A stretch of DNA of 64,000 nucleotides from Chamaelirium japonicum (lineage: Eukaryota > Streptophyta > Magnoliopsida > Liliales > Melanthiaceae): the NCBI GenBank assembly GCA_947650365.1, contig CANTAL010000130.1, positions 186,001-250,000 on the forward strand, written 5' to 3'. The notes under the pieces were generated by a model that had not been told where the DNA came from, did no database searches, and saw only the letters and a list, made by a program, of their open reading frames with translations. Positions 14,091 to 28,385 of this stretch are shown here, piece by piece (position 1 is the stretch's first letter; each line of letters opens with the position of its first letter). A program made the position numbers and the translations under genes.

Positions 14091-15745
14091 GAATGGATAC
14101 ATTCGTGTGAATGAATTAGAATGGATCGTACGAATGAGTAAGAATGGATCGTACGAATGAAATAGAATGGATTGCACGAATGAATTAGAATTGATCGTAC
14201 GAATGAATTAGAATGGATTGTGCGAATGAATTAGAATGGATCGTACGAATGAATTAGAATGGATAGTACGAATGAACTAGAATGGATACATTCGTGCGAA
14301 TGAATTAGAATGGATCGTACGAATGAATTAGAATAGATCGTACGAATGAATTAGAATGGATCATACGAATGAATTAGAATGGATACATTCGTGCGAATGA
14401 ATTAGAATGGATCAGACGAATGAATTAGAATGGATCGTACGAATGAATTAGAATGGATCGTACGAATGGATTAGAATGGATCATACGAATGAATGAGAAT
14501 GGATCGTGCGAATGAATTAGAATGGATCGAATGAATGAATTAGAATGGATCGTACGAATGAGTAAGAATGGATCGTACGAATGAATTAGAATGGATTAGA
14601 ATGGATTAGAATGGATCGTACGAATGAAATAGAATAGATTGTACGAATGAATTAGAATGGATTCGTACGAATGAATTAGAATGGATACATTCGTGCGACT
14701 GAATTAGAATGGATCGTACCAATGAGTAAGAATGGATCGTACGAATGAATTAGAATGGATCATACGAAGGAATTAGAATGGATCGTACGAATGAATTAGA
14801 ATGGATCGTACGATTGAATTAGAATGGATCATACGAATGAGTAAGAATGGATCGTATGAATGAATTAGATTGGATCGTACGATCCATTCTAATTCATTAG
14901 CATGGATCATGCTAATTAATTAGAATGGAATATACGAATGAATTAGAATGGATCGTAGAATGGATCGTACGAATGAATTTGAATGGATATATTTGTGCGA
15001 ATGAATCTAAATGGATTGTATGAATGAATTATAATGGATCGTACGAATGAATTAGAATGGATCATACGAATTAATTAGAATGGATCGTACAAATGAATTA
15101 GAATGGTTACATTCGTGCGAATGAATTAGAATGGATCGTACGAATGAATTATATTCGTGCAAATGAATTAGAATGGATCGTACGAATGAATTAGAATGGA
15201 TCATACGAATTAATTAGAATGGATCTTACGAATGGATTAGAATGGATCGTACGAATGAATTAGAATGGATCGTACGAATGAATTAGAATGGATCGTGCGA
15301 ATGCATTAGAATGGATCGTACGAATGAATTAGAATAGATCGTACGAATGGATTAGAATGGATACATTCGAGCAAATGAATTAGAATGGATCGTACGAATG
15401 AATTAGAATGGATCATACGAATGAGTAAGAATGGATCCTACGAATGAATTAGAATGGATCGTACGAATGAATTAGAATGGATCGTACGAATGAATTAGAA
15501 TGGATCGTACGAATAAATTAGAATGGATACATTCGTCCGAACGAATTAGAATGGATCATACGAATGAGTAAGAATGGATCGTACGAATGAAATAGAATAG
15601 ATCGTACGAATGAATTAGAATGGAATATATGAATGAATTAGAATGGATCGTACGAATGAATTAGAATGGATCGTATGAATGAATTAGAATGGATCGTACG
15701 AATGAATTAGAATGGATCGTGCGAATGAATTCGAATGGATCGTAC
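14091..15745 (-). repeat. minus satellite block with inner plus unit
   Basis: Opens at CGTACGAATGGATACATTCG, shared with 23479. A single plus unit sits inside at about 14881-14900. A run near 14999 reading GAATGAATCTAAATGG recurs near 41229, 46019 and 63681. It closes through GATCGTACGATCC. Confidence 0.85.
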
Positions 15746-17075
15746 GATCCATTCTAATTCATTCATACAATCCATTCTAATTCATTTGCACGAATGTATC
15801 CATTCTAATCCATTCGTACGATCCATTCTAATCCATTCGTACGATCCATTCTAAGTTCATTCGCACAAATGTATCCATTCTAATTCATTCGTACGATCCA
15901 TTCTAATTCATTCGTACGATCCATTCTAATTCATTCGTACGATCCATTCTAATTAATTCGTATGATCCATTCTAATTCATTCGTACGATCCATTCTAATT
16001 CATTCGTACGATCCATTCTAATTAATTCGTATGATCCATTCTAATTCATTCGTACGATCCATTCTAATTCATTCGCACAATCCATTCTATTTCATTCATA
16101 CGATCCATTCTTACTCATTGGTACGATCCATTCTAATTCATTCGCACGAATGTATCCATTCTAATTCATTCGTACGAATCCATTCTAATTCATTCGTACA
16201 ATCCATTCTATTTCATTCGTACGATCCATTCTTACTCATTCGTATGATCCATTCTAATTCATTCGCACGAACGTATCCATCCTAAATCATTCGTACGATC
16301 CATTCTAATTCATTCGTACGATCCATTCTAAATCATTCGTACAATCCATTCTATTTCATTCGTACGATCAATTCTAATTCATTCTAATTCATTTTATTTC
16401 ATTCGTACGATCCATTCTAATTCACTCATACGATCCATTCTAATTCATTCATACAATCCATTCTAATTCATTTGTACGAATATATCCATTCTAATTCATT
16501 CGTACGATCAATTCTCATTCATTCGCACGAATGTATCCATTCTAATTCATTCGTACGATCTATTCTAATTCATTCGTACGATCCATTCTAATTAATTCAT
16601 ACAATCCATTCTAATTCTTTCACACGATCCATTCTAATTCATTCGTAGGATCCATTCTAATTCATTCGTACAATCTATTCTATTTAATTCGTACGATCCA
16701 ATCTTACTCATTTCGTATGATCCATTCTAATTCATTCGCACGAATGTATCTATTCTAATTCATTCGTACGAATCCATTCTAATTCATTCGTACAATCCAT
16801 TCTATTTCATTCGTACGATCCATTCTTACTCATTCATACGATCCATTCTAATTCATTCGTACGATCCATTCTAATTCATTCGCACGATCCATTCTAATTC
16901 ATTCGCACGATCCATTCTTACTCATTCGTATGATCCATTCTAATTTATTAGCACGAATATATCCATTCTAATTCATTCGTACGTCTAATTCATTCGTACG
17001 GTCCATTCTAATTCATTCGCACAATCCATTCTATTTCATTCGTACGATCCATTCTTACTCATTAGTATGATCCAT

Positions 17076-18802
17076 TATGGATACATTCGTGCGAATGAAT
17101 TAGAATGGATCATACGAATGAGTAAGAATGGATCGTACGAATGAAATAGAATGGATTGTGCGAATGAATTAGAATGGATCGTACGAATGAATTAGAATGG
17201 ATCGTGTGAAAGAATTAGAATGGATTGTATGAATGAATTAGAATAGATCGTATGAATGAATTAGAATGGATCGTACGAATGAATTAGAATGGATCGTACG
17301 AATGAATTAGAATGGATCGTACGAATGAATTAGAATGGATACATTCGCGAATGAATTAGAATGGATCGTACAAATGAATTAGAATGGATCGTACGAATGA
17401 ATTAGAATGGATCTTACGAATGAATTAGAATGGATCGTATGAATGAATTAGAATGGATCGTACGAATGAATTAGAATGGATACATTTGTGCTAATGAATT
17501 AGAATGGATCGTACGAATGAATTAGAATGGATCGTATGAATGAATTAGAATGGATCGTACGAATGAATTAGAATGGATTGTACAAAGGAATTAGAATGGA
17601 TCGTAAGAATGAATTAGAATGGATATATTCGTGCAAATGAATTAGAATGGATCGTATGAATGTATTAGAATGGATCGTATGAGTGAATTAGAATGGATCG
17701 TGCGAATGAATTAGAATGGATTGTATGAATGAATTAGAATGGATCGTTTGAAAGAATTAGAATGGATCGTACAAATGAATTAGAATGGATCGTACGAATG
17801 AACTAGAATAGATACATTCGTGCGAATGAATTAGAATGGATCGTACGAATGAATTAGAATGGATCGTGCGAATGAATTAGAATGGATCGTACGAATGAAC
17901 TAGAATAGATATATTCGTGCGAATGAATTAGAATGGATCATACGAATGAATTAGAATGGATCGTACGAATGAATTAGAATGGATCTTACGAATGAATTAG
18001 AATGGATCGTACGAATGAATAAGAATGGATCGTACGAATGAATTAGAATGGATACATTCGTGCGAATGAATTAGAATAGATCGGACGAATGAATTAGAAT
18101 GGATCGTACGAATGAACTAGAATGGATACATTCATGCGAATGAATTAGAATGGATCGTACGAATGAATTAGAATGGATCGTACGAATGAATTAGAATGGA
18201 TCTTACGAATGAATTAGAATGGATCGTACGAATGAATTAGAATGGATCGTACGAATGAATTAGAATGGATACATTCGTGCGAATGAATTAGAATGGATCG
18301 GACGAATGAATTAGAATGGATCGTACGAATAAATTAGAATGGATCTTACGAATGGATTAGAATGGATACATTCGTGCGAATGAATTAGAATGGATCGGAC
18401 GAATGAATTAGAATGGATCGTACGAATGAATTAGAATGGATCAAATGAATCAATTAGAATGGTTACATTCATGCGAATGAATTAGAATGTATCGAACGAA
18501 TGGATTAGAATTGATCGTACGAATGGATTAGAATGGATACATTCGAGCGAATGAATTAGAATGGATCGTACGAATGAAATTAGAATGGATCGTATGAATT
18601 AATTAGAATAGATCGTACGAATAAATTAGAATGGATCGTACGAATGAATTAGAATGGATCGTGTGAAAGAATTAGAATGGATCGTACGAATGAATTAGAA
18701 TGGATCGTGCGAATGAATTAGAATGGATCGTACGAATGAATTAGAATGGATCGTGCTAATGAATTAGAATTGATCGAACGAATGAATTAGCATGGATCGT
18801 GC
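17076..18802 (-). repeat. minus satellite block
   Basis: Opens at CCATTATGGATACATTCG and closes at CATGGATCGTGCATTCGTA. The closing junction recurs near 27954 and 40192. Confidence 0.85.
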
Positions 18803-19125
18803 ATTCGTATGATCCATTCTAATTCATTCGTAAGATCCATTCTAATTCATTCGTACGATCCATTCTAATTCATTCGCACGAATGTATCCATTCTAGTTTA
18901 TTCGTACGATCCATTCTAATTCATTCGTACGATCCATTCTAATTCATTCATATGATCTATTCTAATTCTTTCATACAATCCATTCTAATTCTTTCACACG
19001 ATCCATTCTAATTCATTCGTACGATCCATTCTAATTCATTCGCACAATCCATTCTATTTCATTCGTACGATCCATTCTTACTCATTCGTATGATCCATTC
19101 TAATTCATTCGCACGAATGTATCCA

Positions 19126-19870
19126 TAATGGATCATACGAATGAGTAAGAATGGATCGTACGAATGAAATAGAATGGATTGTGCGAATGAATTAGAATGG
19201 ACCGTACGAATGAATTAGAATGGATACAATCGTGCAAATGAATTAGAATGGATCGGACAAATGAATTAGAATGGATCGTACGAATGAATTAGAATGGATC
19301 GTACGAATGATTTAGAATATATCGTACGAATAAATTAAAATGAATACATTCGTCCGAATGAATTAGAATGGATCATACGAATGAGTAAGAATGGATCGTA
19401 CAAATGAAATAGAATAGATTGTACGAATGAATTAGAATGGATCGTGCGAATGAATTAGAATGGATCGTACGAATGAATTAAAATGGATCGTACGAATGAA
19501 TTAGAATGGATCGTGCGAATGAATTAGAATGGATCATATTAATGAATTAGAATGGATCGTACGAATGAATTAGAATGGATACATTCGTGCGAATAAATTA
19601 GAATGGATCGTGCGAATCCATTAGACTGATCGTGCGAATGAATAAGAATGGATCATACGAATGAATTAGAATGGATCGTACGAATTAATTAGAATGAATA
19701 CATTCATGCGAATGAATTAGAATGGATTGTATGAATGAATTAGAATGGATCGTACGAATGAATTAGAATGGATCATACGAATTAATTAGAATGGATCATA
19801 CGAATGAATTAGAATGGATCGTACGAATTAATTAGAATGGATCGTACGAATGAATTAGAATGGATCGTAC
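19126..19870 (-). repeat. minus satellite block
   Basis: Opens with the type B junction (GTATCCATAATGGATC) and closes through GGATCGTACGATTCATTC. It holds the rarer unit form GAATCCATTAGACTGATCG near 19615. Confidence 0.85.
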
Positions 19871-20798
19871 GATTCATTCTAATTCATTCGTACGATCCAT
19901 TCTAATACATTCGTACGATTCATGCTAATTCATTCGCACGATCCATTCTAATTCGTTCGTACGATCCATTCTTATTCATTCATACGATCCATTCTAATTC
20001 ATTCGCACAATTCATTCTAATTCATTCGTACAATCCATTCTAATTCATTCGTATGATCCATTCTAACTCATTCGGTGGATCCATTCTAATTTATTCGTAC
20101 GATCCATTCTAATTCATTCCCATGATCCATTCTAATTTATTCGTACGATCCATTCTAATTCATTCAAACGATCTATTCTAATTCATTCGCATGAATAAAA
20201 CCATTCTAATTCATTCATACGATTCATTCTAATTCATTCGTATGAGCTATTCTAATTCATTCGTACGATCCATTCTAATTCATTCGTAAGATCCATTGTA
20301 ATTCATTCATACAATCCATTTTGATTCATTCGCACAAATGTATCCATTCAAATTCATTCGTACGATCCAGTCTAATTCATTCGTACGATCCATTCTAATT
20401 CATTCGCACGAATATATCCATTCTAATTCTTTCGTCCGATGCATTCTATATCATTCGTACGATCCATTCTAATTCATTCTTACGATCCATTCTAATTCAT
20501 TCGTACGATCCATTCTAATTCATTCGCACGAATGTATCCATTCTAATTCATTCGTACAATCCATTCTATTTCATTCGTACGATCCATTCTTACACATTCG
20601 TATGATCCATTCTAATTCATTAGTATGATCCATTCTAATTCATTCGTACGATCCATTCTAATTCATTCGTACGATCCATTCTAATTCATTCGCACGATCC
20701 ATTCTAATTCATTCATACGATCCATTCTAATTCATTCATACGATCCATTCTAATTTATTCGCCCGATCCATTCTAATTCATTCATACGATCCATTCTA

Positions 20799-20826
20799 TT
20801 CGAATGGATCATGCGATCCATTCGAA
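20799..20826. repeat. perfect 12-bp inverted repeat, ATGC loop
   Basis: TTCGAATGGATC, a 4-nt spacer ATGC, then GATCCATTCGAA form a perfect hairpin or cruciform inside a plus block. Copies occur at 41729-41756 (perfect) and 46800-46826 (one change). Confidence 0.85.
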
Positions 20827-21211
20827 TTCATTCTCACGATCCATTCTAATTCATTCATACGATCCATTCTAATTCATTCATACAATGCATTCTAATTCTT
20901 TCACACGATCCATTCTAACTCATTCGTACGATCCATTCTAATTCATTCGTACAATCCATTCTATTTCATTTGTACGATCCATTCTTACTCATTCGTATGA
21001 TCCATTCTAATTCATTCGTACGATCCATTCTAATTCATTTGTACGATCCATTCTAATTCATTCGTACAATCCATTCTATTTCATTCGTACGATCCATTCT
21101 TACTCATTCGTATGATCCAATCTAATTCATTCGCACGAATGTATCCATTCTAATTCATTCATACAATCCATTCTAATTCATTCCGTACGATCCATTCTAA
21201 TTCATTCGTAC

Positions 21212-22100
21212 GATCGTACGAATGAATTAGAATGGATCGTACGAATGAATTAGAATAGATTGTGCGAATGAATTAGAATGGATCGTACGAATGAATTAGA
21301 ATGGATCGTACGAATGAATTAGAATGGATCATACGAATGAGTAGGAATGGATCGTACGAATGAATTAGAATGGATCGTACGAATGAATTAGAATGGATCG
21401 TACGAATAAATTAGAATGGATACATTCGTCCGAATGAATTAGAATGGATCATACGAATGAGTAAGAATGGATCGTACGAATGAAATAGAATAGATTGTAC
21501 GAATGAATTAGAATGGATCCTACGAATGAATTAGAATGGATCGTGTGAAAGAATTAGAATGGATTGTATGAATGAATTAGAATAGATCGTATGAATGAAT
21601 TAGAATGGATCGTGCGAATGAATTCGAATGGATCGTACGAATGAGTAAGAATGGATCGTACGAATGAAATAGAATGGATCGTACGAATGAATTAGAATGG
21701 ATCGTACGAATAAATTAGAATGGATACATTCGTCCGAATGAATTAGAATGGATCATATGAATGAGTAAGAATGGATCGTACGAATGAAATAGAATAGATT
21801 GTACGAATGAATTAGAATGGATCCTACGAATGAATTAGAATGGATCGTGTGAAAGAATTAGAATGGATTGTATGAATGAATTAGAATGGATCCTATGAAT
21901 GAATTAGAATGGATCGTGCGAATGAATTAGAATGGATCGTACGAATGAATTAGAATGGATCGTGCTAATGAATTAGAATTGATCGAACGAATGAATTAGC
22001 ATGGATCGTGCTAATGAATTAGAATGGAACGTACGAATGAATTAGAATGGATCGTGTGAAAGAATTAGAATGGATTGTATGAATGAATTAGAATGAATTC
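21212..22100 (-). repeat. minus satellite block
   Basis: Opens in CGTACGATCGTACG (perfect palindrome, about 21208-21221). A roughly 300-bp stretch (long linker with TCCG, then the GAATGAGTAAG, GAAATAGAATAGATTG and GTGTGAAAGAATTAG units) occurs twice, near 21420 and 21720. It closes at the GAATTC junction. Confidence 0.85.
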
Positions 22101-23478
22101 GTACGATCCATTCGAATTCATTCGCACGATCCATTCTAATTCATTCATACGATCCATTCTAATTCATTCATACAATCCATTCTAAATCTTTCACACGATC
22201 CATTCTAATTCATTCGTAGGATCCATTCTAATTTATTCGTACAATCTATTCTATTTCATTCGTACGATCCATTCTTACTCATTCGTATGATCCATTCTAA
22301 TTCATTTGGACGAATGTATCCATTATAATTTATTCGTACGATCCATTCTAATTCATTCGTACGATCCATTCTAATTCATTCGTACGATCCATTCTAATTC
22401 ATTCGTCCGATCCATTCTAATTCATTCGCACGAATGTATCCATTCTAATTCATTCGTACGATCCATTCTAATTCATTCGTACGAACCATTCTAATTCATT
22501 CATAAGATCCATTCTAATTCATTCGTAAGATCCATTCTAATTCATTCGTACGATCCATTCTAATTCATACGCACGAATGTGTCCATTCTAGTTCATTCGT
22601 ACGATCCATTCTAATTCATTCATACAATCCATTCTAATTCATTCGCACGAATGTATCCATTCTAATTCATTCGTACGATCAGTTCTAATTCATTCACAAA
22701 ATCTATTCTAATTCCTTCAAACGATCCATTCTAATTCATTCACACGAATGTATCCATTCTAATTCATTCATACGATCCATTCTAATTCGTTCGTACGATC
22801 CATTCTAATTCGTTCGTACGATCCATTCTAATTCATTCGTATGATCCATTCTAATTCATTCCTACGATCTATTCTAATTCATTCGCTCGAATATATCTAT
22901 TCTAATTCATTCGTTCGATCCATTCTAATTCATTCGCACGATCCATTCTAATTCATTCGTATGATCCATTCTAATCCATTCGTACGATCCATTTTAATTC
23001 ATTCGTACGATCCATTCTAATTCATTCGCATGAATGTATCCATTCTAGTTCATTCGTACAATCCATTCTAATTCATTCGTACGATCCATTCTAATTCATT
23101 CGCACGATCCATTCTAATTCATTCGTACGATCAATTCTAATTCATTCATACGATCCATTCTAATTCATTCGTACGATCCATTCTAATTCATTCATACAAT
23201 CCATTCTAATTCATTCGTGCGATCCATTCTAATTCACTCATACGATCCATTCTAATCCATTCATACGATCCATTCTAATTCATTTGCACGAATATATCCA
23301 TTCTAATTCATTCGTACGATCCATTCTAATTCCTTCATACGATCCATTCTAATTCATTCGTACGATCTATTCTAATTCATTCGTACGATCCATTCTAATT
23401 CCTTCGTACGATCCATTCTAATTCATTCGTACGATCCATTCTAATTCATTCGTACAATCTATTCTAATTCATTCGTAC

Positions 23479-24608
23479 GAATGGATACATTCGTGTGAAT
23501 GAATTAGAATGGATCGTACGAATGAGTAAGAATGGATCGTACGAATGAAATAGAATGGATTGCACGAATGAATTTGAATGGATCGTACGAATGAATTAGA
23601 ATAGATCGTGTGAAAGAATTAGAATGGATTGTATGAATGAATTAGAATGGATCGTACGAAGGAATTAGAATGGATACATTTGTGCGAATGAATTAGAATG
23701 GATCGTACGAATGAATTAGAATGGATCGTATGAATGAATTAGAATGGATCGTACGAATGAATTAGAATGGATCGTGCGAATGAATTCGAATGGATCGTAC
23801 GAATGAATTAGAATGGATCGTACGAATGAACTAGAATGGATACATTCGTGCGAATGAATTAGAATGGATTGTATGAATGAATTACAATGGATCGTACGAA
23901 TGAATTAGAATGGATCGTATGAGTGAATTAGAATGGATACAAAGGAATTAGAATGGATCGTACGAAGGAATTAGAATGGATCATACGAAGGAATTAGAAT
24001 GGATCGTACGAAGGAATTAGAATGGATCGTACGAAGGAATTAGAATGGATCGTACGAATGAATTAGAATGGATATATTCGTGCAAATGAATTAGAATGGA
24101 TCGTATGAATGAATTAGAATGGATCGTATGAGTGAATTAGAACGGATAGTACGAATGAAGTAGAATGGATCGTATGAATGAATTAGAATGGATACATTCG
24201 TGCGAATGAATTAGAATGGATCGCATGAATGAATTAGAATAGATTGTGCGAATGAATTAGAATGGATCGTACAAATGAATTAGAATGGATACATTCGTGC
24301 AAATAAATTAGAATGGATCGGACGAATGAATTAGAATGGATCGTACGAATGAATTAGAATGGATCGTACGAATAAATTAGAATGGATACATTCGTCCGAA
24401 TGAATTAGAATGGATTATACGAATGAGTAAGAATGGATCGTACGAATGAAATAGAATAGATTGTACGAATGAATTAGAATGGATCCTACGAATGAATTAG
24501 AATGGATCGTGTGAAAGAATTAGAATGGATTGTATGAATGAATTAGAATGGATCGTATGAATGAATTAGAATGGATCGTGCGAATGAATTCGAATGGATC
24601 GTACGAAT
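23479..24608 (-). repeat. minus satellite block
   Basis: Opens as at 14091. It contains a run of GTACGAAGGAATTAG units near 23950-24050. It closes at a GAATTC hinge, ACGAATTCATTC. Confidence 0.85.
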
Positions 24609-26404
24609 TCATTCTAATTCATTCATACAATCCATTCTAATTCTTTCACACTATCTATTCTAATTCATTTGTAGGATCCATTGTAATTCATTCGTACAAT
24701 CTATTCTATTTCATTCGTACGATCCATTCTTACTCATTCGTATGATCCATTCTAATTCATTCGGATGAATGTATCCATTCTAATTTATTCGTACGATCCA
24801 TTCTAATTCATTCGTACGATCCATTATAATTCATTCGTTCGATCCATTCTAATTCATTCGTCCGATCCATTCTAATTCATTCGCACAATCCATTCTAATT
24901 CTTTCACACGATCCATTCTAATTCATTCGCACGAATGTATCCATTCTAGTTCATTCATACGATCCATTCTAATTCATTCGTACGATCCATTCTAATCCAT
25001 TCGTACGACCCATTCTAATTCATTCATACGATCAATTCTAATTCATTCATACAATCCATTCTAATTCTTTCACACGATCCATTCTAATTCATTCGTAGGA
25101 TCCATTCTAATTCATTCGTACAATCTATTCTATTTCATTCGTACGATCCATTCTTACTCATTCGTATGATCCATTCTAATTCATTCGGACGAATGTATCC
25201 ATTCTAATTTATTCGTACGATCCATTCTAATTCATTCGTACAATCCATTCTAATTCATTCGTACGATGCATTCTTATTCATTCGTATGATCCATTCTAAT
25301 TCATTCGTACGACCCATTCTAATTCATTCGTACGATCGATTCTAATTCATTCGCACTATCCATTCTAATTCATTCGTACGATCCATTCTAATTCATTCGT
25401 ATGATCCATTCTAGTTTATTCGTTCAAATATTTCCATTCTAATTCATTCTGTACGATCCATTCTAATTCATTCGTACAATCCATTCTAATTCATTCGTAC
25501 GAATGTATCCATTCTAATTCATTCGTACGATCCATTCTAATTCATTCGTACGATACATTCTAATTCATTCGTAAGATCCATTCTAATTCATTCGTACGAT
25601 CCATTCTAATTCATTCGTACGATCCATTCTAATTCATTCGCACGAATGTATCCATTCTAGTTCATTCGTACGATCCATTCTAATTTATTCGTACGATCTA
25701 TTCTAATTCATTCGCACGATCCATTCTAATTCATTCGTACGATCAATTGTAATTCATTCGCACGAATGTATCCATTCTAATTCATTCGTACGATCCATTC
25801 TAATTCATTCATACGATCCATTCTAATTCATTCATACAATCCATTCTAATTCTTTCACACGATCCATTCTAATTCATTCGTAGGATCCATTCTAATTCAT
25901 TCGTACAATCTATTCTATTTCATTCGTACGATCCATTCTTACTCATTCGTATGATCCATTCTAATTCATTCGAACGAATGTATCCATTCTAATTTATTCG
26001 TACGATCCATTCTAATTCATTCGTACGATCCATTCTAATTCATTCGTATGATCCATTCTAATTCATTCGTCCGATCCATTCTAATTCATTCGCACGAATG
26101 TATCCATTCTAATTCATTCGTACGATCCATTCTAATTCATTCGTACGATCCATTCTAATTCATTCGTAAGATCCATTCTAATTCATTCGTACGATCCATT
26201 CTAATTCATTCGTACGATCCATTCGTTCGACCCATTCTAATTCATTCACACGATCTATTCTAATTCATTCACTCATTTGGTCCATTCTAATTCATTCGTA
26301 CGATCCATTCTAATTCATTCGTCCGATCCAATCTTACTCATTCGTATGATCAATTCTAATTCATTCGCACGAATGTATCCATTCTAATTAATTCGTACGA
26401 TCCT

Positions 26405-27954
26405 GAATTAGAATGGATCGTACGAATGAATTAGAATGGATACCTTTGTGCATATGAATTAGAATGGATCGTACGAATGAATTAGAATGGATACATTTGT
26501 GCAAATAAATTAGAATGGATTGTGCGAATGAATAAGAATAGATCGTGCGAATGAATTAGAATGGATCGTACGAATGAATTAGAATGGATCGTATGTACGA
26601 ATGAATTAGAATGGATACATTCGTGCGAATGAATTAGAATGGATCGTACGAATGAATTAGAATGGATCGTGCGAATGAATTAGAATGGATCGTACGAATG
26701 AATTAGAATGGATCGTATGAATGAACTAGAATGGATACATTCGTGCGAATGAATTAGAATGGATCGTACGAATGAATTAGAATGGATCTTACGAATGAAT
26801 TAGAATGGATCGTACGAATAAATTAGAATGGATCGTATGAATGGTTTAGAATGGATACATTCGTGCGAATGAATTAGAATGGATCGGACGAATGAATTAG
26901 AATGGATCGTACGAATGAATTAGAATGGATCAAATGAATGAATTAGAATGGTTACATTCATGCGAATGAATTAGAATGGATCGTACGAATGGATTAGAAT
27001 GGATCGTACGAATGGATTAGAATGGATACATTCGTGCGAATGAATTAGAATGGATACATTCGTGCGAATGAATTAGAATGGATCGTACCAATGAGTAAGA
27101 ATGGATCGTACAAATGAAATAGAATGGTTTGTGCGAATGAATTAGAATGGATCGTACGAATGAATTAGAATGGATCGTGTGAAAGAATTAGAATGGATTG
27201 TATTAATTAATTAGAATTAGATCGTATGAATGAATTAGAATGGATCGTACGAATGAATTAGAATGGATCGTACGAATGAATTAGAATGGATCGTACGAAT
27301 GAATTAGAATGGATCAAATGAATGAATTAGAATGGTTACATTCATGCGAATGAATTAGAATGGATCGTACGAATGGATTAGAATGGATCGTACGAATGGA
27401 TTAGAATGGATACATTCGTGCGAATGAATTAGAATGGATACATTCGTGCGAATGAATTAGAATGGATCGTACCAATGAGTAAGAATGGATCGTACAAATG
27501 AAATAGAATGGTTTGTGCGAATGAATTAGAATGGATCGTACGAATGAATTAGAATGGATCGTGTGAAAGAATTAGAATGGATTGTATGAATGAATTAGAA
27601 TAGATCGTATGAATGAATTAGAATGGATCGTACGAATGAATTAGAATGGATCGTACGAATGAATTAGAATGGATCGTACGAATGAATTAGAATGGATCGT
27701 GCTAATGAATTATAATTGATCGAACGAATGAATTAGCATGGATCGTGCTAATGAATTAGAATGGAATGTACGAATGAATTAGAATGGATCGTGTGAAAGA
27801 ATTAGAATGGATTGTATGAATGAATTAGAATGGATCGTACGAATGAATTAGAATGGATCGTGTGAAAGAATTAGAATGGATCGTACGAATGAATTAGAAT
27901 GGATCGTGCTAATGAATTAGAATTGATCGAACAAATGAATTAGCATGGATCGTG
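26405..27954 (-). repeat. minus satellite block
   Basis: Opens at GATCCTGAATTAGAATGG and soon carries GGATACCTTTGTGCATATG, the minus form of the 440/4823/9456 marker. It contains the 384-bp tandem duplication and closes at CATGGATCGTGCATTCGTA. The retrotransposon lies 431 bp beyond. Confidence 0.85.
26931..27697. repeat. 384-bp tandem duplication of satellite units
   Basis: The landmark series GATCAAATG, GGTTACATTCATGCG, two GAATGGATTAG units, two GGATACATTCGTGCG linkers, ACCAATGAGTAAG and GGTTTGTGCG starts at 26931 and again at 27315. By eye the copies differ only near 27205 (ATTAATTAATTAGAATTAG versus ATGAATGAATTAGAATAG). This is a recent unequal exchange. Exact outer limits are uncertain by a unit or two. 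Confidence 0.8.
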
Positions 27955-28380
27955 CATTCGTACGATCCATTCTAATTCATTTGTAAGATCCATTCTAATT
28001 CATTTGTACGATCCATTCTAATTCATTCGCACGAATGTATCCATTCTAGTTCATTCGCACGATACATTCTAATTCATTCGTACGATCCATTCTAATTCAT
28101 TCATACGATCTATTCTAATTCATTCATACAATCCATTCTAATTCTTTCACACGATCCATTCTAATTTATTCGTATGATCCATTCTAATTCATTCGTACGA
28201 TCCATTCTAATTCATTTGTACGATCCATTCTAATTCATTCGTACAATCCATTCTATTTCATTCGTACGATCCATTCATTCGTACGATCCATTCTTACTCA
28301 TTCGTACGATCAATTCTAATTCATTCGTCCGATCCATTCTAATTCATTCGCACGAATATATCCATTCTAATTCATTTACA

Positions 28381-28385
28381 CGATC
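28381..28385. repeat. target-site duplication, left
   Basis: CGATC directly before the LTR start TGTTAG, identical to 38411-38415. Five bp is the usual Ty1/copia duplication. Joining the flanks restores an ordinary satellite unit. Confidence 0.95.

Larger units (their letters stand above)
1..28385. repeat. 23-bp satellite array, left arm
   Basis: An uninterrupted tandem array fills this arm. The canonical unit is a 16-nt core, CCATTCTAATTCATTC, plus a 7-nt linker, GTACGAT, giving 23 bp with 8 G or C. A 28-bp variant with linker GCACGAATGTAT recurs every few units. Most units carry GATC and RsaI (GTAC) sites, and the canonical junction reads CGTACG. Units run in both orientations, and the minus blocks are listed separately. 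The + strand of plus blocks is C-rich over G (6 versus 2 per unit), so GC skew flips at each switch. I see no gene, RNA gene or other transposon here. It could be centromeric, pericentromeric, subtelomeric or a heterochromatic knob; the sequence does not say which. I do not recognise it as a named satellite. Confidence 0.97.

Noticed and set aside
16031..16285. Open frame encoding a repetitive IHSNSFVRSILIHS-type peptide (similar frames at 47339-47551, 50811-51023 and 54954-55169).
   Set aside because: It is a translation of satellite units. Since 23 is not a multiple of 3, every frame meets the TAA of the core once per 69 bp. The frames survive only where that phase falls on variants such as CTATTTC or CTTACTC, or after a 28-bp unit. 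There is no start context, no conservation beyond the repeat, and no domain.
1..28385. CRISPR-like direct repeats of about 23 bp.
   Set aside because: There are no unique spacers. Repeats abut one another or differ only by the 5-bp linker gain, and the array lies beside a plant-type retrotransposon.
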